Assembly (NCBI GenBank): GCA_021776655.1
Contig: JAJFFK010000002.1
Location: 62,001 to 126,000 of the forward strand
Direction: 5' to 3'
Length of the DNA: 64,000 nucleotides
Source of the DNA: Henriciella sp.
GTDB lineage: Bacteria > Pseudomonadota > Alphaproteobacteria > Caulobacterales > Hyphomonadaceae
Part shown: positions 18,291 to 26,671 of the stretch, in pieces
How positions within the stretch are numbered: position 1 is the stretch's first letter
How the letters are laid out: every line of letters begins with the position of its first letter
Notes under the pieces: model-generated
What the model was told of the DNA's origin: nothing
The model's database searches: none
The model's input: only the letters and a program-made list of their open reading frames with translations
Position numbers and translations under genes: made by a program

Positions 18291-18695
18291 ATGATAGGCA
18301 TTGTCGTTGTCAGCCATGGGGAACTTGCGCGCGAACTCGTTCGCGCCGCAGAGCATGTTGTTGGCAAACAGCAAGCTTTTCGATCTATCTCAATCGAAGT
18401 TGAAGACGATATTGATGATCGGCGCGACCAGATTCGCGACATCGTAAAGGCCTGCGATACTGGCAAGGGCGTGATCATCCTGACCGACATGTTCGGGGGC
18501 ACACCCTCCAATCTGGCTCTGTCCAATCTGGCCTCTGGCAAGGTTGACGTGATCGGCGGAGTGAACTTGCCAATGCTGATCCACCTGGTACAAGTTCGCA
18601 ATGATGTGAAGCTGGAAGACGCGGTTAAGGCAACCTGCGACGCGGGACGGCGCTATATCCGTATCGGGTCTGAAATCATGGCGCGCAAAACGTGA
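18291..18695 (+). CDS. PTS EIIA-Man family component (nitrogen-type PTS)
   Basis: A single EIIA-Man domain of 134 residues that receives phosphate from HPr on His9 (VVVSHGELAREL). Other family marks are VIILTDMFGGTPSNLAL and GVNLPMLIHL. In alphaproteobacteria this soluble EIIA is regulatory: it signals nitrogen and phosphorylation state and does not drive sugar uptake. The ATG at 18291 fits the domain start. Its stop overlaps the HPr start (GTGA). No EIIB, EIIC or EI gene is in the window. Confidence 0.93.
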   Translation: MIGIVVVSHGELARELVRAAEHVVGKQQAFRSISIEVEDDIDDRRDQIRDIVKACDTGKGVIILTDMFGGTPSNLALSNLASGKVDVIGGVNLPMLIHLVQVRNDVKLEDAVKATCDAGRRYIRIGSEIMARKT

Positions 18696-18988
18696 AAACC
18701 GTCGACATCCGCCGCCTCGTAATCGTCAATCGTAAGGGCCTGCATGCTCGCGCTTCAGCCAAGCTGGCCAAGTTGGCACTGACCCTGCCGGCCCCTGTCT
18801 CCATCGCTTATGATGGCGAGACCGCCGATGCCCGCTCGATTATGGACTTGCTATGCCTAGGGGCTGGAATGGGCGACCAGATTGTTCTGTCTGCAAGCGG
18901 ACGAGACGCTGATGCCGCGCTGGATGCCATATCCGCCTTGATAAATGACGGTTTTGGTGAGCTTCCTGATGACGGCCCTTGTTCGTAA
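18692..18988 (+). CDS. ptsH: HPr-family phosphocarrier protein
   Basis: Small phosphocarrier (98 residues) with a GTG start overlapping the EIIA stop. The phosphorylated histidine is His18 in NRKGLHARAS. The regulatory serine region is ARSIMDLLCLGAG with Ser49, the position phosphorylated by HPr kinase in other alphaproteobacteria. It works with the adjacent EIIA domain. Retention of Ser49 is notable because hprK is absent from its usual place upstream of EIIA. Confidence 0.94.
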   Translation: MKTVDIRRLVIVNRKGLHARASAKLAKLALTLPAPVSIAYDGETADARSIMDLLCLGAGMGDQIVLSASGRDADAALDAISALINDGFGELPDDGPCS

Positions 18989-19003
18989 AGTCAGCAGATC
19001 AAG

Positions 19004-20443
19004 TCACGTCCCCAAAGCCAAGGGCGCGAGCCAGAACCCGATCGCAGTAATTATTGCAATCCCGATCAGATTGATCCGCAATCCGTGCTGCATCATGTCG
19101 CCAATCGTCACTTTGTCTGTCGCGTAGATGATGGCATTCGGCGCGGTTGCCACTGGCAGCATGAAGGCGCAGCTCGCGGCCACCGCAGCGGGTGCCAGCA
19201 AACTCGCCGGCGCTGCGCCAATGCTCACGGCCAGTACGCCGATGATCGGGGCCATGGTTGTCATGGTTGCAACATTGCTGGTCAATTCCGTCAGAAAGAT
19301 AACCAGCGCAACCACAATAGCGATAATCACAATTGTCGGGAAGGATTGCAGAATACCCAAATTGTCACCAATCCACTGCGAGAGCCCGGTATCCTTGACC
19401 GCATTGCCGAGCGCAATCCCGCCGCCAAACAGCAGCAAGACCCCCCATGGCAGCTTGACCGCCTCTTCCCAGGTTAGCAGCGTGCGCTTGTGGCCACCGC
19501 CCGCAGGCACAATGAAGGCGACCACAGCACCGGCTATCGCAATCATCATGTCGACCTGAGCCCCGCTATAGCTGGCTAATGTCGGCCAGCCGAGATCAGC
19601 TGCAAGCTGAACCGTCCAGAGTCGAGAGACCCACAGCAAAGCCACGGTCACGAATACAATCGCGATGCGCCGTTCCGGTACTGTCATACGTCCCAAGCTG
19701 GTCCTGTCTTCACGAACTTGCGCCAGAACCGCTGCGCCGCCTTGTATTTTGCCGAGCCCACGAGTGACACTCCACCAGGCCGTCGGGACCAGAAGGACAG
19801 CCGCTGGGATACCGAAAGCCATCCATTGCGGGAAACTGATACTGGTTCCGGCTTCACGCTGCAGCCAATCCATTGCGATCAGATTGGTTGGCGTACCAAT
19901 CGGCGTGGCGACCCCGCCAATAGACGCGGCATAACAGACCCCGAGCAACAGGGCGACGACAAACCGTCCACTCGTATCCTTAAGCGCCGCCGCAGCCGAT
20001 AAGGCAATCGGCACCATCATCAAGGTCGTTGCGGTGTTGGATATCCACATCGACAGGAGCGCCGCCGCCGCCATGAAACCGAAGATCAGTGCTTTCGGTG
20101 ATGTGCCAACCCTCGACACGATGTTGAGCGCGATACGCTTGTGCAGGCCCCATCGCTCGATACCAATCGCGATGACAAAGCCGCCGAGCAGCAGCAGGAC
20201 GATATGGTGGGCATAACCAGCCCCAACCACTTTCGGACTGGCGGCGCCTACCAGCGGCAAAACCACCAATGGTAACAGCGATGTTACCGGGATCGGGATC
20301 GGCTCTGTCGCCCACCAGATGGCCATCCAGATCATCAAGGCTCCGGTCGCCCAACCGGCAAAGGACAGGCCGTCTGGCGCACCAGAAATCAACATAAGGA
20401 TCGCCAAAGCAGGCCCTAAAAACAGTCCATTTTTTTTTGCCAT
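19004..20443 (-). CDS. SLC13/DASS-family sodium:dicarboxylate (or sulfate) symporter
   Basis: An integral membrane transporter of about 479 residues with 11 or more hydrophobic segments. Both DASS substrate/sodium motifs are present: MWISNTATTLMMVPIA in the first half and TSNVATMTTMAP in the second, together with ASIGGVATPIGTPTN. The family imports di- or tricarboxylates with Na+. Start uncertain: ATG 20443 has GGGGCAGG upstream, while ATG 20458 would add five residues. The gene is convergent with HPr and divergent from the SBBP lipoprotein gene. Confidence 0.9.
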   Translation of the reverse strand: MAKKNGLFLGPALAILMLISGAPDGLSFAGWATGALMIWMAIWWATEPIPIPVTSLLPLVVLPLVGAASPKVVGAGYAHHIVLLLLGGFVIAIGIERWGLHKRIALNIVSRVGTSPKALIFGFMAAAALLSMWISNTATTLMMVPIALSAAAALKDTSGRFVVALLLGVCYAASIGGVATPIGTPTNLIAMDWLQREAGTSISFPQWMAFGIPAAVLLVPTAWWSVTRGLGKIQGGAAVLAQVREDRTSLGRMTVPERRIAIVFVTVALLWVSRLWTVQLAADLGWPTLASYSGAQVDMMIAIAGAVVAFIVPAGGGHKRTLLTWEEAVKLPWGVLLLFGGGIALGNAVKDTGLSQWIGDNLGILQSFPTIVIIAIVVALVIFLTELTSNVATMTTMAPIIGVLAVSIGAAPASLLAPAAVAASCAFMLPVATAPNAIIYATDKVTIGDMMQHGLRINLIGIAIITAIGFWLAPLALGT

Positions 20444-20664
20444 ATTTACCTGCCCCATGATCCCCGCATGGGACCTTCACGCGGCGCGATGTCAAGACAT
20501 TGGCCGCAAGACACAGCTGGGATGACACGTTTCTTACAGAAATTTACGGTGACATGGCTGACAGGACCGCTTGATTGCCCCAATGAAAACCAGCAATGTT
20601 CTAGTATAATCGGCCCTTGCAAAGCATCTGGCCGAAATGCGCGTGGGTTGAAAAGGAATGGCGA

Positions 20665-22269
20665 ATGAAACTGAGAAACGGTTTGCTCGTCGGGTTGATG
20701 ACCTTGCTGACGCCGCTCGCGGCCTGTTCAGGCGGCGGTGGTGGCTCCAGTCCGACAACACCTTCTCCTCCACCTCCGCCCCCTCCTCCACCTCCGCCAC
20801 CACCACCGCCTGGCGGTACGGGGTTTTCGGTTGATGGTCTTGGTCTGCTGGATGGCAACTCATCAAATCGGATAGAACATGCCCGCGGTGTGACTTTTGA
20901 TACATCAGGCGCAATCTACATTGTCGGAGCCACACCATCTTCCGATTTCCCAACCACGCCGGGCGCATTTGACCGCACATTTGCAACTGGCGGAACAGCC
21001 TTCGGCTCACAGGGGCCGCTTGAGGGGTTCGTGACCAAGATCAACGCGCAGGGCCAGATTGTATGGTCGACCTATCTTGGCGGACCAAATTTTGAGCGTA
21101 TCTATGCTGTAAAGATCGATGCGGCGGGCGATGTTTATGTCGCCGGGCGCGCTGGCCAAGGGTTTCCGACAACACCAGGCGCCTTGCAGGAGACTTTTGG
21201 CGGCGATTCAAGCCCGGACTCTGCTTATGGGCCACAAGATGGCTTCGTCACCAAACTGGCGGGCGATGGTGGGTCGCTGATCTGGTCAACTTATTTTGGT
21301 GGATCGGGCCATGGCTTCATCCGCGACATTGATATCGATCCACAAGGGCGTGTACATATCGCCGCTGTCGTGGACGGCAACTTGCCACATATTACGGCCA
21401 ATGCTGATCGCTCCAACCGTCTTGGTGTGAATGATGTTGCCTACGCCGTACTGTCAGCTGATGGCAGATCGGTGATCTATGCCACCTATCTGGGCGGGAC
21501 CAGCACCGGATCATCGTTTAGCCCGAACCCCGCCGTTCGTGTGACACCCGATGGCGGCGCTTACATTGTTTATATCGACAATGCGACTGACATTCCGGTA
21601 TCAGCAACGGCATTCCAGTCTTCTCGCGCAGGTAATTTCGACTTACTGGTGTCTCGTATCTCGGCCCAGAGAACAATCACCTGGACCACCTATCTCGGCG
21701 GTAGCGGCCGCGAGGACATCGAAACTCACTCACTCGCCGTAGATGCCAATTCGCGACCAATTGTTGTCGGAACGACGTTCTCGAAAAATTTCCCAACGAC
21801 GGCAAATAGCGTTCAGCCAAGCCCGGCAAGCTCTAACAGTTCAGATCCAGACGCCTTCATTTCAGTCCTGTCCGCGAACGGCGATAGCCTGGTTGCTTCA
21901 ACATATCTTGGCGGCAGCCAGAACGACGAATTCGAGGGCGTGACAGCCCTCTCAGATGGCTCAATCGTCGCAACTGGCGGAACTCGTTCTTCAAACTTGC
22001 CAACCGACGCGCGGTCGTATCAATCCTTCAATGCCGGGAATTTCGATGGCATGTTGATCCGATTTTCAGGCGATCTGAGATCGGTGCTATATGCCAGTTA
22101 TTTCGGTGGCTCGGCAAATGATGGTCTAACCGATGTCGCCGCCGGGCCCCAAGGCCTAGTGGCTTTTGCCGGATTTACGCGTTCAGCCAATTTCCAACCA
22201 GTCAACTCATCCGACATATCGGTGACTGGCGAATATGGTGCAATCTACGGGCAGTTATCGCCTAACTGA
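20665..22269 (+). CDS. SBBP-repeat (beta-propeller) lipoprotein with polyproline linker
   Basis: Lipoprotein with signal peptide ending LLTPLAAC (Cys21), then a GGGGGSS linker and an uninterrupted tract of about 15 prolines (residues 35-49). The rest consists of six to seven SBBP-type repeats: STYLGG, ATYLGG or TTYLGG followed 25-30 residues later by FPTTPGA or similar. These form a seven-bladed propeller on the cell surface or in the periplasm. The CCT/CCA-type proline tract is a repeat likely to vary in length between strains. It opens the surface-glycan region and is convergent (10-bp gap) with the GH-like gene. No enzymatic residues are seen. Confidence 0.85.
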   Translation: MKLRNGLLVGLMTLLTPLAACSGGGGGSSPTTPSPPPPPPPPPPPPPPPGGTGFSVDGLGLLDGNSSNRIEHARGVTFDTSGAIYIVGATPSSDFPTTPGAFDRTFATGGTAFGSQGPLEGFVTKINAQGQIVWSTYLGGPNFERIYAVKIDAAGDVYVAGRAGQGFPTTPGALQETFGGDSSPDSAYGPQDGFVTKLAGDGGSLIWSTYFGGSGHGFIRDIDIDPQGRVHIAAVVDGNLPHITANADRSNRLGVNDVAYAVLSADGRSVIYATYLGGTSTGSSFSPNPAVRVTPDGGAYIVYIDNATDIPVSATAFQSSRAGNFDLLVSRISAQRTITWTTYLGGSGREDIETHSLAVDANSRPIVVGTTFSKNFPTTANSVQPSPASSNSSDPDAFISVLSANGDSLVASTYLGGSQNDEFEGVTALSDGSIVATGGTRSSNLPTDARSYQSFNAGNFDGMLIRFSGDLRSVLYASYFGGSANDGLTDVAAGPQGLVAFAGFTRSANFQPVNSSDISVTGEYGAIYGQLSPN

Positions 22270-22279
22270 TCACAACAGC

Positions 22280-23671
22280 TCAATCAGATAAGGCTTGGTG
22301 AGACGTCACAGTCAGCACGCCGCCATCGGGAATTCGTGTCTGCAGAGCACTGCCCTGCAAGACTGTAATCGTTTGGTCCATTACACGCGAACGGCGATCG
22401 GTTGCATAAGAAATATGGTACTCGCCGTCAGGTAGGCCCTGTACAATAATCTTGCCAGACCGCGCCGCCTTAATCACCACAGTCGTCGAGCCATCCAGGT
22501 TAATGAAAGCCAGCGGGTCCATCCGAGGCTCATCCGACGATTGCGCGCCAATGCGCACGGCGCCAGCCCTGATATCGCGGAAATATTGCAGGTTGAAACG
22601 AACCTCGCGTTGCAGATTGACTTCTGGCCTTAGCGAGCGCGGCGCCCGTACCTTGAAATGCCCCTGCAAGACACGGCCCTGCCAGGCGGCGACTTGTCCG
22701 ACTTTGAGATCCGCATGCAGCACGCGATAATTCCCGTGGCCAAACCACCATTCGAGCATTGATGTCCGGATATTGTGCACCTTGCTGAACTCGACAATGC
22801 TCTCCAGATGTTCACGGCTTCGGCCGCGATAGCGATGGTAGGAAAGTTCAACGACATGATCCATTGCGCCTGGAACGGCCGCGATTTGCTGCATATATGG
22901 AACGGCATGTCCCATATCTGTGACAGACGGAACGACAAAGGCGGGGGTGAACCCTGCTTCCTCCAAACGTCTGGAGGTCGCGACAATAGCGTGCCCGATA
23001 TCGGTTCCAGACCACATCCCTCGTTTGAGGTCGGGCTCGAGGATCACTTCCCACGTCTCGGGCACGAACCCGTATTTGTCGTGCAAATGGAGATAGGTCG
23101 CCAGAACCAGTTCGGCATATTCTTCGGGATCTTTGTGAATGTACCAACCGTTCCGAAAGGCGACATAGCAGAGATTGATCGACAGGCTCTCAGCGCGCGC
23201 CTCAAGCCGCTCTTGAAGCGGTAAGACTGTATTTTCTACATGCCAGTCCAGCTCGGTAAAATCAAAACCGTCCCAATTGATCAGCAAAGGGTCATCATTG
23301 TCATTGACCGTCTGATAGCGCTTATTCTTCCACTCCGAAAACTCGGTTTCACCTCTAAAAAAGCGACCAATCACGCCGGAATTATCCTCAGCGCCAGAGC
23401 GTATCTCAAGTCGAATGCGATTGATCCCGATCTGATCAACCGAACGATCCAGGATCGTGTCATAATATTTTGCCCATTCAGGCGCATGCGGTGTGTCTGG
23501 CAAATCAGCTGTGGCTTCCCAGCCCACGATTGTCTGGTAGCTGGTATCCGGGACTAATGTAATTGTGGTTTGGGCTTGCGCCGTAGAGTTTGCCGTCAGC
23601 CAAGCCACAAGGGTGAAGACAGAGACCACCCCTGCTACCATAAAAAGCCCTCGGCGATATCGTGTCGGCAT
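22280..23671 (-). CDS. Secreted GH-A clan glycoside hydrolase-like protein
   Basis: Signal peptide at residues 1-35 (LVAWLTANSTAQAQ), then a TIM-barrel-like protein of 463 residues. The opening YQTIVGWEATAD recalls the QTIxGFG start of GH30-type enzymes. Candidate catalytic residues are Glu212 in WEVILEPDL (acid/base position) and Glu307 in RTSMLEWWFG (nucleophile position). A C-terminal beta domain (about 375-463) follows. The substrate is unknown; location in a glycan locus suggests trimming or turnover of the cell's own polysaccharide. The start is ATG 23671. It is last in a four-gene minus-strand run beginning at 26558. Confidence 0.7.
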   Translation of the reverse strand: MPTRYRRGLFMVAGVVSVFTLVAWLTANSTAQAQTTITLVPDTSYQTIVGWEATADLPDTPHAPEWAKYYDTILDRSVDQIGINRIRLEIRSGAEDNSGVIGRFFRGETEFSEWKNKRYQTVNDNDDPLLINWDGFDFTELDWHVENTVLPLQERLEARAESLSINLCYVAFRNGWYIHKDPEEYAELVLATYLHLHDKYGFVPETWEVILEPDLKRGMWSGTDIGHAIVATSRRLEEAGFTPAFVVPSVTDMGHAVPYMQQIAAVPGAMDHVVELSYHRYRGRSREHLESIVEFSKVHNIRTSMLEWWFGHGNYRVLHADLKVGQVAAWQGRVLQGHFKVRAPRSLRPEVNLQREVRFNLQYFRDIRAGAVRIGAQSSDEPRMDPLAFINLDGSTTVVIKAARSGKIIVQGLPDGEYHISYATDRRSRVMDQTITVLQGSALQTRIPDGGVLTVTSHQALSD

Positions 23672-23685
23672 CGTATTCTCTCTTA

Positions 23686-24984
23686 CTACAGCACCAGATC
23701 CCAAGCCGGATCATGCCCTGTTTCACGGTAATTACGTACCCAGACAAACATTATCACTACACAGAGCAGCATCGGTAGGCTTTTTGCAGTTGCCGCCAAA
23801 ACCATCTCAAGCTTGTCATCCAATCCCGTCAGGCGCTGAACGCCCCACCACAGTATCAAATTCTGCATTAATGCGGTTATGATTGCCAAACCTGCCACAG
23901 CTTTTGCACGCGCTGGGTAATAGTGTGCGAAGGCGAACACAGACATCAGTGGAATGAACAGTAAAGCGAGATAATGGGCCCAGGCAACCGGCGTCAAAAT
24001 CAGCGGAAACACCAGCGCAAGTATGATCGCGAAATGCTGTCTGGCGGCTGATCGTAGCCCCGTGCGAAGGTGGCGCATCCAAAGCCAGATCAGGCCGCCT
24101 ATCGTCACCAGCCGCACACCGCTGGTCAGCAGCTTCAATCCTACAGGCATGGTTGGTGAGGTCGCATAGTCGCCAGGCGACAAGACTAAGGGCTCAATCC
24201 AGGCAAACATGTTGCTGTTAAAGTGCGCTGGGTTGAGGATTCGGCTCTCTTCAAGAATTCGTTCAACCAACACAAAATGCAAATCAATCCCGAATATGCT
24301 AATCGATAGCGCCGCTAGCGCTGCCGTGATCGCGAACACAGAGAGGCGGAAACGCCCAGTCGACACAATCAACAGAAAAAGCAGACCCGGTGCCAGAACC
24401 GGCTTGATGGCGACAGCTAAAACCCAGCAGGCGGCAGGCAATACCGATGCCCCACGGGTCTGATGCACCAAGGCTAAAACGAGGGCAGCGAAGACCAGCG
24501 GCGTGACCTGACCGCCGACCACAAAAACAGTCCAAAACGGTTGAAATAACAGGGCACCGCCCCAGAAGATTGTGAAAAACTGATCTCTTGCCGCCTGCCT
24601 ATCGGCAACAAACCGCCTGAGATATTGGTACAGCATTGCCAAACCAAGACCTATAAACAGCGCACTTTGCAATTTGAACATGATCAGCGCCACAGATGGT
24701 GGAAACATCGACATCGGCACGTATAGGAGGCTCGTCAGAGGGGCGCTGGTAAAGCTCATATGACTAAGTGGCGCGGCCTCCTCGATCTGTGCGAACGGAT
24801 CAAACAGGTCATCAAACTGACCGACACGGGCTTTATGACCGGCATCATAGTAATTGGCAAAATCAAGCTCCATGCCGCGCTCGACAAACAGTCCAGCTAG
24901 GCACCCGAGCAAGATTAGTCCAATCGCCGCCCAGCCAACGAAACGCAACCAATTCGAGAGAGATATCACAGTCTGCGAGCTCAT
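23686..24984 (-). CDS. GT87-family (DUF2029) integral-membrane glycosyltransferase
   Basis: A 432-residue GT-C fold protein with about ten membrane segments. GT87 marks are the short loop after TM1 with MELDFANYYDAGHKAR, DLFDPFAQ, and the LAVAIKPVLAPGLL segment. Such enzymes use polyprenyl-phosphate sugars and act on the periplasmic face. It overlaps the upstream UPF0104 gene by ATGA and lies 14 bp ahead of the hydrolase gene, so the three are probably one transcript. Donor and acceptor are unknown. Confidence 0.85.
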   Translation of the reverse strand: MSSQTVISLSNWLRFVGWAAIGLILLGCLAGLFVERGMELDFANYYDAGHKARVGQFDDLFDPFAQIEEAAPLSHMSFTSAPLTSLLYVPMSMFPPSVALIMFKLQSALFIGLGLAMLYQYLRRFVADRQAARDQFFTIFWGGALLFQPFWTVFVVGGQVTPLVFAALVLALVHQTRGASVLPAACWVLAVAIKPVLAPGLLFLLIVSTGRFRLSVFAITAALAALSISIFGIDLHFVLVERILEESRILNPAHFNSNMFAWIEPLVLSPGDYATSPTMPVGLKLLTSGVRLVTIGGLIWLWMRHLRTGLRSAARQHFAIILALVFPLILTPVAWAHYLALLFIPLMSVFAFAHYYPARAKAVAGLAIITALMQNLILWWGVQRLTGLDDKLEMVLAATAKSLPMLLCVVIMFVWVRNYRETGHDPAWDLVL

Positions 24985-25961
24985 TGGTGCGTCTCAACCA
25001 GGCGCATAGATCGTGCTTCGGCCCATGGAAAAACGGCCAAGCCAAGCAAGATCGCAAACCACATCGTCGTGGTACGGATCAAAGCAGTTGCCGGAACCGC
25101 AATTTCCATTGGCACATCTGCGACCAATAGCAATGCGATCATCGCCGCCTCTGCGCCGCCCAGACCACCGGGCAACCCGGCCAGCGCCCCTGATGTCATT
25201 GCAGCAAGAAAGATCGTTACGGCTGTCCACAGGGGAAGCGGTGCGCCGAGCCAGTTAAGCAGTAAACCGAAGGCCAGTCCCTCCAGAAACCAACCCAAGC
25301 CACCAAGTACGAGTGCCGGAACGCCGGCGCTTGGCCGGGTGAACACACGTAACCCGGAGGCTAGACGTCTCAAACGTACAAACAGGCGCGGCCAACGGCC
25401 AACCATGCGCCAAGCCAAGGTCACAAAATAACGTAGCAATGCCGCGTTTGAAGCGAGCCATGCCAGAATCAGTGCGACGATAACAAGTAGCCAGATATAG
25501 CGTGTACCAAAAGCCGAAAGCGCCACCGCCAAGGCCAAAAGCAGCGCCACTGCAGCCAGATCCGCGGCACGCTCAGCAACAGCAATTGGGGCCACTCGAT
25601 CAATCGGTAGCCCCGTTTCTCGCGAAATCCACCGCAAGCGGACAAATTCCCCGACCCGGCCCGGCGTTGCCATCAAAGCCAGGCCACCAAAATAGTGCCG
25701 CACATCCTGCAGCCAACCGGTATTCAAACTCATTGCCCGGGTCAGAATACGCCAACGCACCGCACGCAAGCTATAGTTGAACAGCGATAGCGCCAGTAAT
25801 GCCAGAACGTGCCAGTAACCAACCCTGGCCAGCGCTTTACCGGTTTCCTGCCACCCTGTAGCCGCCGCAGCCAGCGTCAGGCTGGCCACAAACAACAAGA
25901 GCAGCAATCCAAGAGTCCAGAAACTCGAACGTTTCTCTGGCGCTGCGGTCATCGCAATCAC
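24981..25961 (-). CDS. AglD/MprF-N-terminal-like (UPF0104) membrane protein
   Basis: A 326-residue protein with eight or more membrane segments of the lysylphosphatidylglycerol-synthase-TM/flippase-like family. Marks are LSLFNYSLRAVRWRI, GGLALMATPGRVGEFVRLRWI and SGALAGLPGGLGGAEAAMIALL. Members are proposed flippases or accessory factors for polyprenyl-phosphate sugars. The GTG at 25961 starts directly behind the upstream stop and has a G-rich site; ATG 25952 is an alternative. It is translationally coupled to the GT87 enzyme, which would use such a flipped donor. A second paralog lies at 41923. Confidence 0.82.
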   Translation of the reverse strand: MIAMTAAPEKRSSFWTLGLLLLLFVASLTLAAAATGWQETGKALARVGYWHVLALLALSLFNYSLRAVRWRILTRAMSLNTGWLQDVRHYFGGLALMATPGRVGEFVRLRWISRETGLPIDRVAPIAVAERAADLAAVALLLALAVALSAFGTRYIWLLVIVALILAWLASNAALLRYFVTLAWRMVGRWPRLFVRLRRLASGLRVFTRPSAGVPALVLGGLGWFLEGLAFGLLLNWLGAPLPLWTAVTIFLAAMTSGALAGLPGGLGGAEAAMIALLLVADVPMEIAVPATALIRTTTMWFAILLGLAVFPWAEARSMRLVETHQ

Positions 25962-26558
25962 TCAGCCCCCCTCAGTTTCGGTGCTGCGTCGTCTGACGAG
26001 CACACGGATGACCATCAAAATGGCGAAAGCACCGCCATAGATGTAAATCGTGTCGCGCTTGAAACCTTCTGCGGCAAACCAGTGTAACAGGGCCAACGGC
26101 ATAGCCAGATAGATCCAGCTCTGCAACGTCTTCCAGGTCCGGCCAAGCCTGCGCACCGAATAATCATTCGAGGTCATCGCCATAGCCGTAAACACGGCAA
26201 ATCCGAGCCAGCCCAGCACCAAGGTGAGATCAACAAAACTGTGCAGGATTTTTTCCATCCCGGCTTGCTGCAACCAGTATAACGTATGAGCTGCTGCATA
26301 GGCAAAGCCAGCCACTCCGAAATATCGTCGGCGCTTGGTCAACCAAAGCGACCATGCACCGGTTCGAAAAATGCGAGTCAAAGGCGTCACGGACAAGGTG
26401 ATCAGAACGAAGATAACACTCAGCGCACCGGTCCAGTAAAAGAAGCGCCCGCCCGGCGCACCATTGACAAATTTGTCAGCGATAAGCACGCCAAGCGGGA
26501 TGCAAAGTGCTCCCCAAAATAGCCACACGCTGTTTAACAGCCATCCCAGTAAACGCAT
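25962..26558 (-). CDS. Ferric-reductase-like membrane protein (MsrQ/YedZ-like, orphan)
   Basis: A 198-residue heme-membrane protein candidate with about six membrane segments. It follows the MsrQ plan: RRYFGVAGFAYAAAHTLYW, MTSNDYSVRRLGRTWKTLQ, WIYLAMPLALLHWF. The usual LHRLVY histidine, a heme ligand in MsrQ, reads LQSWIY here, so one ligand appears to be Gln. The partner msrP (molybdopterin methionine sulfoxide reductase) is absent. It starts the run that continues into UPF0104, GT87 and GH genes, and it may be an electron carrier or simply a co-located gene. Confidence 0.7.
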   Translation of the reverse strand: MRLLGWLLNSVWLFWGALCIPLGVLIADKFVNGAPGGRFFYWTGALSVIFVLITLSVTPLTRIFRTGAWSLWLTKRRRYFGVAGFAYAAAHTLYWLQQAGMEKILHSFVDLTLVLGWLGFAVFTAMAMTSNDYSVRRLGRTWKTLQSWIYLAMPLALLHWFAAEGFKRDTIYIYGGAFAILMVIRVLVRRRSTETEGG

Positions 26559-26671
26559 TTTCTACTCCATTCGACCTGATTTAAGAATCGAGCTTATGCC
26601 ACCGAACATGTCTTTTAAAGAATGGCGCCATTTCAGGTCTCCTTGCCTATGCAATTATCCCGCCAGCTCAA

